DNA of 9,730 nt from DASVDK01 sp036381125 [NCBI: Thermodesulfobacteriota bacterium]. Lineage in GTDB: Bacteria > DASVDK01. Position numbers and translations under genes: made by a program. The stretch is from the NCBI GenBank assembly GCA_036381125.1, contig DASVDK010000131.1, positions 1 through 9,730 of the forward strand, in the 5' to 3' direction. Shown one piece after another: positions 1 through 6,488 of this stretch. The notes below the pieces were generated by a model. The model saw only the letters and a program-made list of their open reading frames with translations, was not told the origin of the DNA and did no database searches. The stretch's first letter is position 1. Each line of letters opens with the position of its first letter.

Positions 1-213
1 GAGCAGCGCCGCCGCCCGGTTCACGTGGACCCGATGCGCCAGGGCGACCGCGAGGAGGAGCCCGAGCCCGAAGGTCGGGAAGATGCCGAGGAACACCCCG
101 AGCGCGACACCGCCGCCGATCTTCTCGGGCGAGTCGTCGATCCGGACGAGCCGAAGGTAGTAGTAACGGAGAACCCGGCCGACCCGCCGGCTGACCCCCT
201 GACTAGCTCGCAT
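1..213 (-). CDS. DUF2062 domain membrane protein, N-terminal part (cut by window edge)
   Basis: The first 71 codons of a protein that continues past the left edge. After a short basic start it reads YYYLRLVRIDDSPEKIGGG, then a hydrophobic stretch with GVFLGIFPTFGLGLLLAVAL and an HRVHVNRAAALL tail. A charged amphipathic lead-in containing SPE, followed by a G-V-F-x-G-I-F-P-x-F-G helix, is the typical start of DUF2062 proteins. These are small bacterial inner-membrane proteins of unknown role, often encoded near glycosyltransferase or envelope genes. The ATG at 213 is the only usable start: the same frame has a stop at 256-258 and no ATG, GTG or TTG between. The ribosome binding site is weak (a GCGAGGG-like stretch more than 15 nt upstream, and G-rich sequence close to the ATG). 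It lies 158 bases after the AI-2E gene, behind its own candidate promoter and a repeat-bearing leader. The family call rests on pattern recognition of a partial protein. Confidence 0.72.
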   Translation of the reverse strand, partial: MRASQGVSRRVGRVLRYYYLRLVRIDDSPEKIGGGVALGVFLGIFPTFGLGLLLAVALAHRVHVNRAAALL

Positions 214-240
214 CGGCCCCCGGGACGCTCGGTCCCTCGC

Positions 241-303
241 GGTCCAACTACCTGACTACGCGGTGCAACTACCAGTCTACCCGGTCCATCTACCCGACTA
301 CTC
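241..303. repeat. Three tandem imperfect 21-bp repeats in the DUF2062 gene leader
   Basis: Three head-to-tail units at 241-261, 262-282 and 283-303. Each starts with GGT and holds two (A/T)CTAC pentamers exactly 8 bp apart. By hand alignment, units 1 and 3 match at 18 of 21 positions, units 1 and 2 at 17, and units 2 and 3 at 16. Read on the minus strand, each unit carries two GTAG cores and ends in ACC. The period is two helical turns of B-DNA, so six cores would lie on a regular helical face. They lie between the candidate promoter at 317-345 and the start codon at 213, so they would be transcribed as 5' leader. They could be sites for a DNA- or RNA-binding protein, or a simple slippage-derived repeat. 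No binding protein can be named. Confidence 0.75.
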
Positions 304-316
304 GGAGAGACGGCGG

Positions 317-345
317 AGTGTACCACGCCGGCCCCGATTTTCCAA
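317..345 (-). promoter_or_regulatory. Candidate sigma70-type promoter for the DUF2062 gene
   Basis: On the minus strand, TTGGAA (340-345) and TACACT (317-322) are separated by exactly 17 bp. Each hexamer matches the vegetative consensus at 4 of 6 positions. Transcription would begin near 310, just before the 21-bp repeats, giving a leader of about 97 nt. This is one of the few A/T-rich patches in a very GC-rich region. A short inverted repeat (CGATT / AATCG, 335-348) overlaps the -35 box. Placement just after the AI-2E stop at 372 is sensible. The call rests on consensus matching only. Confidence 0.4.
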
Positions 346-371
346 TCGAGGCGCGCCCTTAGCCTCGCCGC

Positions 372-1550
372 TCACTCGCCCGCGTGATCGCCCACCGACT
401 CGAGCGGCTCGCCGCGCAGCTTGGCCCGCAGGTAGAGGAGGCCGATCCGCCCCAGCGCCGTGATCGGCACGGCGAGCAGGACGCCGAAGATCCCGAACAG
501 CGTCCCGGCCGCCGTCGCGGCGACGATGACGACGGCCGGGTTCAGCTTGAGTTCACCCCCCTCGATCCTCGGGGACAGGACGAACTGCTCGAGCTGCTGC
601 ACGGCCACGTACAGCGCGACCACCAGGAGGGCCCGCCCCGGGTCGTCGAAGAGCGTGAGGGCCACCGCGGGGACCGCCGCGAGCACCGGCCCGATGAAGG
701 GGATCAGGTCGAGCAGCCCGGCCGCGAGCCCGAGGACGAGGGGGTACGGCACGCCGAGGGCCCAGGTCCCGAGCCCGGTCGCGACGCCGATGACACAGGC
801 CACGATCAGCCGTCCCCGGAGGAACCTGAGCATGACGAGGTTCACCTCGGCCAGGAGGAAGTCCACCTCGGGCTTGAGGCGCGGCGGGAACCAGGCGAGG
901 ATCGAGCCGCGGACGCCCGGCGCGGCGAGCAGCATGAACCAGGTGAGGATCGGGACGAGGACGATCGCCAGCACCGAGGCGAGGAAGCCGAAGACCGCGC
1001 CGATGGAGCCCTGCAGGAAGGCGATGGCGAACGCGCCGGCCTGCCCGAGGTACCCCTCGATCGTCCGGCGCCATTGCGGCGGCAACTGCGTCCGGGAGAT
1101 GCGGCGCAGGTCCTCCACGATCGCGGCCGCCTGGCTGTAGAACTCCGGCAGTTGCTTCACGAGGGCCGTCACCTGGTCGATCAGCGGCGGCACGACGAGG
1201 AGGCCGGCCGCAACGAGGAGGGCGCCGGCCGCGACGAAGACCACCAGGATCGCCCCCCGGCGGGGGAGCGGCCGCCCCAGGACCCTGAAGACGATCTGCG
1301 AGACGAAGTCCACGACCGGCGCGAGGACGTAGGCGAGCAGCCCCGACAGCACCACGAGCATGACGATGCTGCGCAGGCGGACCACCAGGTAGACCGCCGC
1401 GACGGCGAGGAGCGCGAGGACGACCCGGCGCGACACCGGGCCGAACGGCTCGGGCATGATCGGCCCGGCCCTGGCAGGCGCCGGCTCCGCTCGCGCGGCG
1501 GGAGGCCCCGGGCCGGCCGTGGTCTGCCGATCGGCCGCCCGGCGCCGCAC
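372..1550 (-). CDS. AI-2E family transporter-like membrane protein
   Basis: A polytopic inner-membrane protein of the AI-2E/YdgG/PerM family (PF01594). Members are reported as exporters of autoinducer-2 or as ion antiporters, but most have no proven substrate. Numbered from the GTG at 1550 (392 aa), hydrophobic segments lie near residues 42-79, 99-121, 178-209, 246-302, 308-325 and 338-375. A soluble region at about 122-177 sits between segments, as in the family. Signature stretches are DLIPFIGPVL (281-290), QQLEQFVLSPRI (318-329) and GGELKLNPAVVIVA (331-344). The GTG start is 3 nt after the ROK kinase stop and has a GGAGGG site 9 nt upstream. An ATG at 1457 would remove 31 Ala/Pro/Arg-rich residues and leave 361 aa, but it lacks a clear ribosome site, so the GTG is preferred only slightly. 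Close spacing suggests co-transcription with the kinase. The family call is firm; the substrate is unknown. Confidence 0.9.
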   Translation of the reverse strand: MRRRAADRQTTAGPGPPAARAEPAPARAGPIMPEPFGPVSRRVVLALLAVAAVYLVVRLRSIVMLVVLSGLLAYVLAPVVDFVSQIVFRVLGRPLPRRGAILVVFVAAGALLVAAGLLVVPPLIDQVTALVKQLPEFYSQAAAIVEDLRRISRTQLPPQWRRTIEGYLGQAGAFAIAFLQGSIGAVFGFLASVLAIVLVPILTWFMLLAAPGVRGSILAWFPPRLKPEVDFLLAEVNLVMLRFLRGRLIVACVIGVATGLGTWALGVPYPLVLGLAAGLLDLIPFIGPVLAAVPAVALTLFDDPGRALLVVALYVAVQQLEQFVLSPRIEGGELKLNPAVVIVAATAAGTLFGIFGVLLAVPITALGRIGLLYLRAKLRGEPLESVGDHAGE

Positions 1551-1553
1551 GCC

Positions 1554-2486
1554 TCAGGTCCCTCCGAGCACCAGGCTGGCCGCACCGAGGATGCCGGCGT
1601 CGTCGCCGAGCGCGGCCCGGGCGAGGACCGTGGTCTCGCCCATCGGCCGGTGCGCGCGGGCGAGCAGCTCCGCGCGGAGCGGGGGCTCGATGAGGTCCCA
1701 GGCCTCGCTCATGCCGCCGCCGACGAGGATGGCGCGCGGGTTGAGGATGTTCACCAGCGTCGCGGCGAGGATCCCGAGGGCGCGCCCCGCGCGGCGGTAC
1801 ACCCCGCGGGCCACCTCGGCCTCCGGTCCCTCGCCCGTCTGGGCGAGCCGGGCCACGGCCCTGGCGTCGAGGTTGCCGTCGAGACCGGCCTCTCGCGCCA
1901 TGCGGGCCACCGCGGTGGCCGACGCGTAGCGCTCCGCGCACCCCCGGTTGCCGCACCCGCAGGGGACCGCAGTGTCCGAGCTGTCGATGGTGACGTGTCC
2001 CGCCTCCCCGGCCATCCCCTGCGCGCCGCGCCAGAGGCGACCGTCGAGGACGATGCCGCTGCCGATGCCGGTGCCGAGCGTGAGGAGGACGAAGCTGTCG
2101 TACGGTCGGCCCGCGCCGACGCAGCCCTCGCCGACCGCGGCCGCGTTGGCGTCGTTCTCGAGGGACACCCGGAGGCCCGTCCGCCTGGTCAGCTCGGCCG
2201 CGATCGGCACGTCCCGCCAGCCCGGGAAGTTGGCCGAGGCCACGACGGCGCCGCCGGCCTGGTCGACGACGCCCGGCACGCCGACGCCAACGCCCACGAG
2301 CCGGCCGCCGGCCGGGACGTCGCGGGCGAGTCGCAGGATCGCGTCGGCCATTCGCCCGAGCACGTGCTCGCGGCCCCGGGAGACCTCGGTGTGGTGCCTG
2401 AGTCGGGCGCCGGCGATGCCGGCATCGCTCACGAGGGCGAGCCTCGTGTTCGTGCCGCCGAGGTCGACGCCGACTGCGTACCGCAT
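1554..2486 (-). CDS. ROK family sugar kinase (glucokinase-like)
   Basis: A 310-residue cytoplasmic kinase of the ROK family, likely phosphorylating a hexose or N-acyl-hexosamine with ATP. Numbered from the ATG at 2486: phosphate-binding DLGGT at 8-12, sugar-binding and catalytic END at 110-112 (Asp112 the expected base), LGTGIGSG at 137-144, and GEAGH at 160-164. The zinc motif CGCGNRGC at 176-183 (Cys176, Cys178, Cys183, with His164) is typical of glucokinase-type ROK proteins. The adenosine-site glycines GGG fall near 256-258. There is no N-terminal helix-turn-helix, so it is a kinase and not a ROK repressor. A GTG directly before the ATG could add one residue; neither start has a good ribosome site. 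It begins 115 bases after the epimerase stop and is followed within 3 nt by the AI-2E gene. Providing glucose 6-phosphate for nucleotide-sugar synthesis would fit the neighbours, but substrate specificity cannot be read from the sequence. Confidence 0.93.
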   Translation of the reverse strand: MRYAVGVDLGGTNTRLALVSDAGIAGARLRHHTEVSRGREHVLGRMADAILRLARDVPAGGRLVGVGVGVPGVVDQAGGAVVASANFPGWRDVPIAAELTRRTGLRVSLENDANAAAVGEGCVGAGRPYDSFVLLTLGTGIGSGIVLDGRLWRGAQGMAGEAGHVTIDSSDTAVPCGCGNRGCAERYASATAVARMAREAGLDGNLDARAVARLAQTGEGPEAEVARGVYRRAGRALGILAATLVNILNPRAILVGGGMSEAWDLIEPPLRAELLARAHRPMGETTVLARAALGDDAGILGAASLVLGGT

Positions 2487-2601
2487 CACGATCCGCGGGC
2501 GCCCGCTCCGGGGGCAACTCGCTTCGCATTCATCTGCTCGTCGCCTCCTCGCATGGCCCCCGCACCCCCGCGCTCGGCCGGGCCAGGCCCGTACCTCGCT
2601 T

Positions 2602-3537
2602 CTACCGTCCCCGCGCCGCCCGGAAGAAGGCCACGGTCTCGGCCAGCCCCTCGGCGAGCGTGGTGCGCGGCCGCCAGTCGAGCGCCCGGGCGGCGCGCGA
2701 CGGGTCGATCACGCTGCGCCGCTGCTCGCCCGCCTTGGCCGGACCGTGTACCGGCCGGGCCGAAGACGCCGTCGCCTCGGCGAGGAGCCGGTAGAGCGTG
2801 TTCACGTCGGTCTCGACGCCGGTGCCGATGTTGATCGGCCCCGACACCGGCCTCGCGAGGTCGGCCGCCGCCGCGTTGGCCTCGACCACGTCGCCGACGT
2901 ACACGTAGTCGCGCGTCTGGGCGCCGTCGCCGTTGATCGTGCAGGGCTGCCCGGCGATGAGCCGGCTCGTGAAGATGGCGACGACGCCGGCCTCGCCGTG
3001 CGGGTCCTGCCGCGGCCCGTAGACGTTGCCGTACCGCAACGCCACGTAGGGCAGCCCGTGGACCGCCTGATAGTAGAAGCAGTAGTGCTCGCCGGTCACC
3101 TTCCCGACCCCGTAGGGGGAGACCGGGTTCAGGGGGTGGTCCTCGTCGGCCGGGAAGCGGATCTGCTCGCCGTACGCCGCCCCGCCGGACGACACGAACA
3201 CGACGCGCTTCACCCCGTGGCGCGCCGCGAGGTCGAGCAGGCGGATCGTGCCGAGGATGTTGACGCGCGCGTCGTGGATCGGGTCGGCCACCGACTTGCG
3301 GACGTCGATCTGGGCGGCGTGGTGATTCAGGATGTCGAACCGGCCCTCCACGAACAGCCGCTCGATCGCCGGGTCGAGGATGTCGAGGTGGTGGAAGGCC
3401 GCGCGCGGGTTCACCTGCGCCCGCTTGCCGGTGGAGAGGTCGTCGACGACCGTGACCTCGTGCCCGTCGGCGACGTAGCGATCGACCACGTGCGAGCCGA
3501 TGAAGCCCGCGCCCCCGGTAACCAGGATTCTGGCCAC
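2602..3537 (-). CDS. NAD-dependent nucleotide-sugar epimerase (GalE-like extended SDR)
   Basis: A 311-residue extended short-chain dehydrogenase, expected to epimerise a UDP-sugar at C4 through a transient 4-keto intermediate with bound NAD. The Rossmann motif TGGAGFIGS is at 7-15, the NAD-ribose acid lies in VVDDLSTG (30-37), SSGGAAYGE is at 116-124, and the catalytic pair is Tyr142 and Lys146 in YGVGK. The sugar-side motif RYGNVYGPRQDP is at 168-179 and the NIGTG loop at 236-240. Length and motifs fit UDP-glucose, UDP-glucuronate or UDP-xylose 4-epimerases alike. Next to UDP-glucose dehydrogenase and UXS, a UDP-glucuronate or UDP-xylose substrate is possible. The start is a GTG whose first G is the last base of the dehydrogenase TAG stop, implying translational coupling; the site upstream is only G-rich (GGGGATGGGA). 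The frame stays open far upstream, but that part is antisense-like and not translated as one protein. Confidence 0.92.
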   Translation of the reverse strand: MARILVTGGAGFIGSHVVDRYVADGHEVTVVDDLSTGKRAQVNPRAAFHHLDILDPAIERLFVEGRFDILNHHAAQIDVRKSVADPIHDARVNILGTIRLLDLAARHGVKRVVFVSSGGAAYGEQIRFPADEDHPLNPVSPYGVGKVTGEHYCFYYQAVHGLPYVALRYGNVYGPRQDPHGEAGVVAIFTSRLIAGQPCTINGDGAQTRDYVYVGDVVEANAAAADLARPVSGPINIGTGVETDVNTLYRLLAEATASSARPVHGPAKAGEQRRSVIDPSRAARALDWRPRTTLAEGLAETVAFFRAARGR

Positions 3538-4862
3538 TAGCGTCCCATCCCCATGTAGGTGAAGCCGAGGCGCCGCATCCGCACCGGCTCGTAGATGTTC
3601 CGCAGGTCGACCACCACCGGGCGCGCGAGCGTCTGCTTGAGCCGGTCCCAGTCGAGGTTGCGGAAGAGGTTCCACTCCGTGGCCAGCACCAGAACGTCCG
3701 CCCCCTTGGCCGCCTCGTAGGCGTCCTCGCAGTAGATCACGTCGGGGTAGAGCCGCCTCGCGCCAGGCATCCCGGCGGGGTCGAAGGCCTGCACCCGCGC
3801 GCCGAGCTCGAGGAGCCGCTCGACCAGGAAGAGCGGCGGCGACTCGCGCAGGTCGTCGGTGTTGGGCTTGAACGTGAGGCCGAGGAGCGCCACGGTCGCC
3901 CCGCGGACCTCCCGGGCGGGATTCGCCCCGTCGGTCGCGCCGAGCGCCGCGAGGACCTTCTCGAGCGAGTGCCGCTTCTGTCGCTCGTTGACCGCCACGG
4001 TGGCGTCGACGAGCTTGAACTCCATCCCCTGCTCCCGGGCGATGTGCCCGAGCGCCTTCAGGTCCTTCGGGAAGCAGGAGCCGCCGAAGCCCGGCCCCGG
4101 GTGGAGGAACTTGCTGCCGATCCGCTGGTCGAGCCCCATCCCCTTGGCCACCACGTGGACGTCCGCCCCCACCTTCTCGCAGAGGAGCGCCATCTCGTTG
4201 ATGAAGGAGATCTTCGTGGCGAGGAAGGCGTTGCTCGCGTACTTGATCATCTCGGCCGTCTCGACGTCGGCCACGACGAAGGGGGTCTCGATGAGGTAGA
4301 GGGGCGAGTAGAGGTCCTTGAGGATGGCGGCCGCCTGACCGCTCGACGTGCCGATGACCACGCGGTTGGGCCGCATGAAGTCCTCGATGGCCGAGCCCTC
4401 GCGCAGGAACTCCGGGTTCGACGCGACGTCGAACGGCACCGGCTCGGGCTGCGACTCCTCGATGATCTTCCGGATGACCTTGCCCGTGCCGACCGGGACG
4501 GTGGACTTGGTGACGACGACCTTGTAGCTGTCCATCGTCTGGCCGATGGCCCGGGCGACCTCGCACACGTACTGGAGGTCGGCCGCGCCGTCCTCGCCCT
4601 GCGGCGTCCCGACGGCGATGAAGACGACCAGCGCGCGGGAGACCGCCGACTTGAGGTCGTCGGTGAAGGACAGGTTCCCCGATCGCACGTTCTTGTCGAC
4701 CAGCTCGGTCAGGCCCGGCTCGTAGATCGGGATGCGCCCCTGCTTGAGGCCCTCGATCTTCTCCCGGTCCTTGTCGACGCAGACGACCTTGAGGCCGAAC
4801 TCCGCGAAGCAGGCGCCGGTGACGAGGCCGACGTAGCCGACCCCCACGACGCAGATGTTCAT
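3537..4862 (-). CDS. ugd: UDP-glucose 6-dehydrogenase
   Basis: A 441-residue cytosolic enzyme that oxidises UDP-glucose to UDP-glucuronate with two NAD+, the entry to UDP-glucuronate and UDP-xylose. The N-terminal Rossmann fold starts GVGYVGLVTG (7-16) with the NAD acid at Asp30. VGTP (84-87), STVPVGTG (120-127) and SNPEFLREGSA (148-158) follow. The central helix carries KYASNAFLATK (207-217), supplying Lys207, Asn211 and Lys217. The nucleophile Cys263 is in GFGGSCFPKD (258-267). The C-terminal UDP-binding domain has GLTFKPNTDDLRESP (328-342). Length is normal and nothing looks broken. The ATG at 4862 has a strong GGAGGG site 6 nt upstream and lies 12 nt after the aminotransferase stop. The stop overlaps the epimerase GTG by one base, so the three genes should form one transcript. 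It makes the substrate of the UXS encoded two genes upstream. Confidence 0.97.
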   Translation of the reverse strand: MNICVVGVGYVGLVTGACFAEFGLKVVCVDKDREKIEGLKQGRIPIYEPGLTELVDKNVRSGNLSFTDDLKSAVSRALVVFIAVGTPQGEDGAADLQYVCEVARAIGQTMDSYKVVVTKSTVPVGTGKVIRKIIEESQPEPVPFDVASNPEFLREGSAIEDFMRPNRVVIGTSSGQAAAILKDLYSPLYLIETPFVVADVETAEMIKYASNAFLATKISFINEMALLCEKVGADVHVVAKGMGLDQRIGSKFLHPGPGFGGSCFPKDLKALGHIAREQGMEFKLVDATVAVNERQKRHSLEKVLAALGATDGANPAREVRGATVALLGLTFKPNTDDLRESPPLFLVERLLELGARVQAFDPAGMPGARRLYPDVIYCEDAYEAAKGADVLVLATEWNLFRNLDWDRLKQTLARPVVVDLRNIYEPVRMRRLGFTYMGMGR

Positions 4863-4868
4863 ACCCGT

Positions 4869-4874
4869 CCCTCC
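4869..4874 (-). promoter_or_regulatory. Strong ribosome binding site for ugd
   Basis: GGAGGG on the minus strand, 6 nt before the ATG at 4862 and immediately after the aminotransferase stop codon. It fixes the ugd start and supports translation of both genes from one message. Confidence 0.75.
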
Positions 4875-6290
4875 CTAACGCGCTCCATGAACCCCGCTTC
4901 CGTTCGTGCCCCCCGCGACCTCGGCGAGGCAGGCCCCGAGGATGCCGACCGCCTCGTCGACCTCCTCGCGCGTCACGACGAGCGGAGGCGAGAAGCGGAT
5001 CGAGGACGTCCCGCACCCGAGGAGCAGGAGCCCCCGCCGGAAGGCCTGCTCGATCACCAGGTCCCGCTCCCGCGCGGCCGGCTCGCGCGAGGTGCGATTG
5101 CGCACGAGCTCCATCCCGATCATGAGCCCCACCCCCCGCACGTCCCCGACGAGACGGTTCGTCGAGGTGAAGGCCTTGAGCCGCCCGAGGAGATGGGCGC
5201 CCACGCGCGCCGCGTTCTCGATCAGCCCCTCCTCGAGCAGGTCGAGCGTGGCGAGTGCCGCCGCGCAGGCGACCGGGTTGCCGCCGAAGGTCGAGGCGTG
5301 CGCGCCCGGCTCCCACGTCATGAGGTCCGAGCGCGCGATCATGGCGCCGAGCGGCATCCCCGAGGCGATGCCCTTGGCGACGACCAGGATGTCCGGCGCC
5401 ACGCCGGCCTGCGAGCACGCGAAGAGCGTGCCGGTGCGTCCCATGCCGCACTGCACCTCGTCGGCGACGAGCAGGATGCCGTACCGATCGCAGAGGGCGC
5501 GAAGCCTGGGGAGGAACTCGGCCGGCGGCACCAGATAACCGCCCTCGCCCTGGATCGGCTCCACCACGATGGCGGCCACCTCCTCGGGCGGTACCAGACT
5601 GTGGAAGTAGAGCCGCTCGATGGCGTCGACGCAGTCGACCCGGCACCCGGGGTAGGTGAGCCCGTAGGCGCAACGGTAGCACGACGCGTACGGAACGTGG
5701 TGGACCTGGGGCAAGAGCGGCGCGAAGCCGCGCGTGTGGACCGCCTTGCTCGCCGAGAGCGACAGGGCGCCCAGGGTCCGACCGTGGAACGCGCCGTGGA
5801 AGGCGAGGAAGCGGGGACGCCCCGTGGCGTAGCGCGCGAGCTTGATGGCGGCCTCGATCGCCTCGGCCCCGGAGTTGGTGAAGAACACCCGCTTGGGGTG
5901 ATCGCCCGGGGCCGCGGCGGCCAGGCGCCGCGCGAGGTCCACCTGCGGCCCGTAGTAGAAGTCGGTGCCCGACATGTGGATCAACGTTGCCGCCTGCTGC
6001 GCGATCGCCTCGACGACGCGCGGATGGCAGTGGCCGGTGGCCGCGACCGCGATGCCGGCCGTGAAGTCGAGATACCTGCGGCCGTCGAGGTCGTAGACGT
6101 ACGCCCCCTCCCCTCGGGCGACGGCGAGCGGATAGCCGCGGGTGTACGACGGCGAGAGGTAGCGGGCGTCCTCGGCGATCAGGGCCGCCGAGAGGGGGCC
6201 GGCCCCGGCCGCCCGCGCCGTCGCCTCCGCGGCGGCAGCCCGGCGGTCGGCGTCGGACGGGACGGTTTCGATGTCACGCTTGTCGAGCAT
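4875..6290 (-). CDS. Class III PLP-dependent aminotransferase (acetylornithine/4-aminobutyrate type)
   Basis: A 471-residue cytosolic aminotransferase of fold type I, class III. It should move the amino group of an omega-amino acid (4-aminobutyrate, ornithine, lysine or similar) to 2-oxoglutarate. YLDFTAGIAVAATGHCHP (73-90) is the substrate-side start. The phosphate loop SGAEAIEAAIK is at 140-150 and FHGAFHGRT at 164-172. EPIQGEGG (244-251) precedes the cofactor-binding ADEVQCGMGRTG (276-287, Asp277). Lys306 in VVAKGIASGMPLGA forms the Schiff base, and STFGGNP is at 333-339. Between 204 and 220 it carries four cysteines (Cys204, 207, 216, 220), a feature of the archaeal-like subfamily that may bind metal. 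About 40 N-terminal residues are Ala-rich with no clear role. The ATG at 6290 has GAGGA 8 nt upstream. It is not the DegT-type aminotransferase expected in a sugar cluster, so its link to nucleotide sugars is unclear. Confidence 0.92.
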   Translation of the reverse strand: MLDKRDIETVPSDADRRAAAAEATARAAGAGPLSAALIAEDARYLSPSYTRGYPLAVARGEGAYVYDLDGRRYLDFTAGIAVAATGHCHPRVVEAIAQQAATLIHMSGTDFYYGPQVDLARRLAAAAPGDHPKRVFFTNSGAEAIEAAIKLARYATGRPRFLAFHGAFHGRTLGALSLSASKAVHTRGFAPLLPQVHHVPYASCYRCAYGLTYPGCRVDCVDAIERLYFHSLVPPEEVAAIVVEPIQGEGGYLVPPAEFLPRLRALCDRYGILLVADEVQCGMGRTGTLFACSQAGVAPDILVVAKGIASGMPLGAMIARSDLMTWEPGAHASTFGGNPVACAAALATLDLLEEGLIENAARVGAHLLGRLKAFTSTNRLVGDVRGVGLMIGMELVRNRTSREPAARERDLVIEQAFRRGLLLLGCGTSSIRFSPPLVVTREEVDEAVGILGACLAEVAGGTNGSGVHGAR

Positions 6291-6298
6291 CCAGGGGG

Positions 6299-6303
6299 TC
6301 CTC
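6299..6303 (-). promoter_or_regulatory. Ribosome binding site of the aminotransferase gene
   Basis: GAGGA on the minus strand, 8 nt before the ATG at 6290. It supports this start over internal methionines. Confidence 0.6.
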
Positions 6304-6439
6304 GATCAGGGGACCGCAGAAGCATGCAATTCCATTGCCATTCGAAGCGCTCGGGCCCTGCGGCCCGAAGGAAACCCTCAGGTAGGCACCGTGGCGTCGG
6401 TCGGGGAGCCGCCCGACCGCCAACCTCGAGGGCGTACGG

Positions 6440-6452
6440 CGCAAAGTTTGCG
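6440..6452. repeat. 13-bp palindrome CGCAAAGTTTGCG
   Basis: Perfect inverted repeat with 6-bp arms about one central base, in a locally A/T-rich spot 37 nt past the UXS stop and about 150 nt before the aminotransferase start. A one-base centre cannot form a good RNA hairpin, so if functional it is more likely a dimeric DNA-binding site. It could be chance. Confidence 0.45.
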
Positions 6453-6488
6453 GTCTTCCGGGGGTTGTGGTCTCTCGGCGCGGCCCGG

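Larger units (their letters stand above)
6291..6488. other. 198-base gap between the intein-bearing UXS gene and the aminotransferase, with palindromes
   Basis: No gene is supported here. It holds three inverted repeats: CGCAAAGTTTGCG at 6440-6452 (6-bp arms about a single central G); a 7-bp stem TCGGGCC / GGCCCGA with a 4-nt loop at 6351-6368; and an imperfect A/T-rich repeat at 6323-6343 with ATGCAAT-like arms, one with a one-base bulge. None is followed by a T-run on the minus strand, so no classical intrinsic terminator is seen. The patch at 6320-6350 is less GC-rich than its surroundings. The region probably holds the end of the UXS transcript and the control region of the aminotransferase-ugd-epimerase group, but I found no convincing -35/-10 pair. 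Confidence 0.5.

Noticed and set aside
241-303. A CRISPR array
   Set aside because: The units abut without spacers, number only three, and no cas gene is nearby.
1554-2486. A ROK-type transcriptional repressor
   Set aside because: The protein begins directly with the phosphate-binding DLGGT region and has no N-terminal helix-turn-helix. The catalytic END and zinc motifs are intact, so it is read as a kinase.
2495-2506. A 12-bp palindrome GCGGGCGCCCGC just before the ROK kinase start
   Set aside because: It is all G/C in a GC-rich region, so chance is likely, and no flanking regulatory element supports it.
384-2834. A plus-strand open frame of 816 codons
   Set aside because: Antisense to the AI-2E and ROK genes, low in hydrophobic residues, and without any recognisable motif.
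2602-5682. A 1026-residue fusion ending in the epimerase
   Set aside because: Only the last 311 residues look like protein. The upstream part overlaps ugd and the aminotransferase in another frame and reads as Arg/Gly-rich filler. The GTG at 3537 overlapping the ugd stop is the sensible start.
6351-6368. A rho-independent terminator after UXS
   Set aside because: The 7-bp stem is not followed by a T-run on either strand and lies more than 100 bases past the stop codon.
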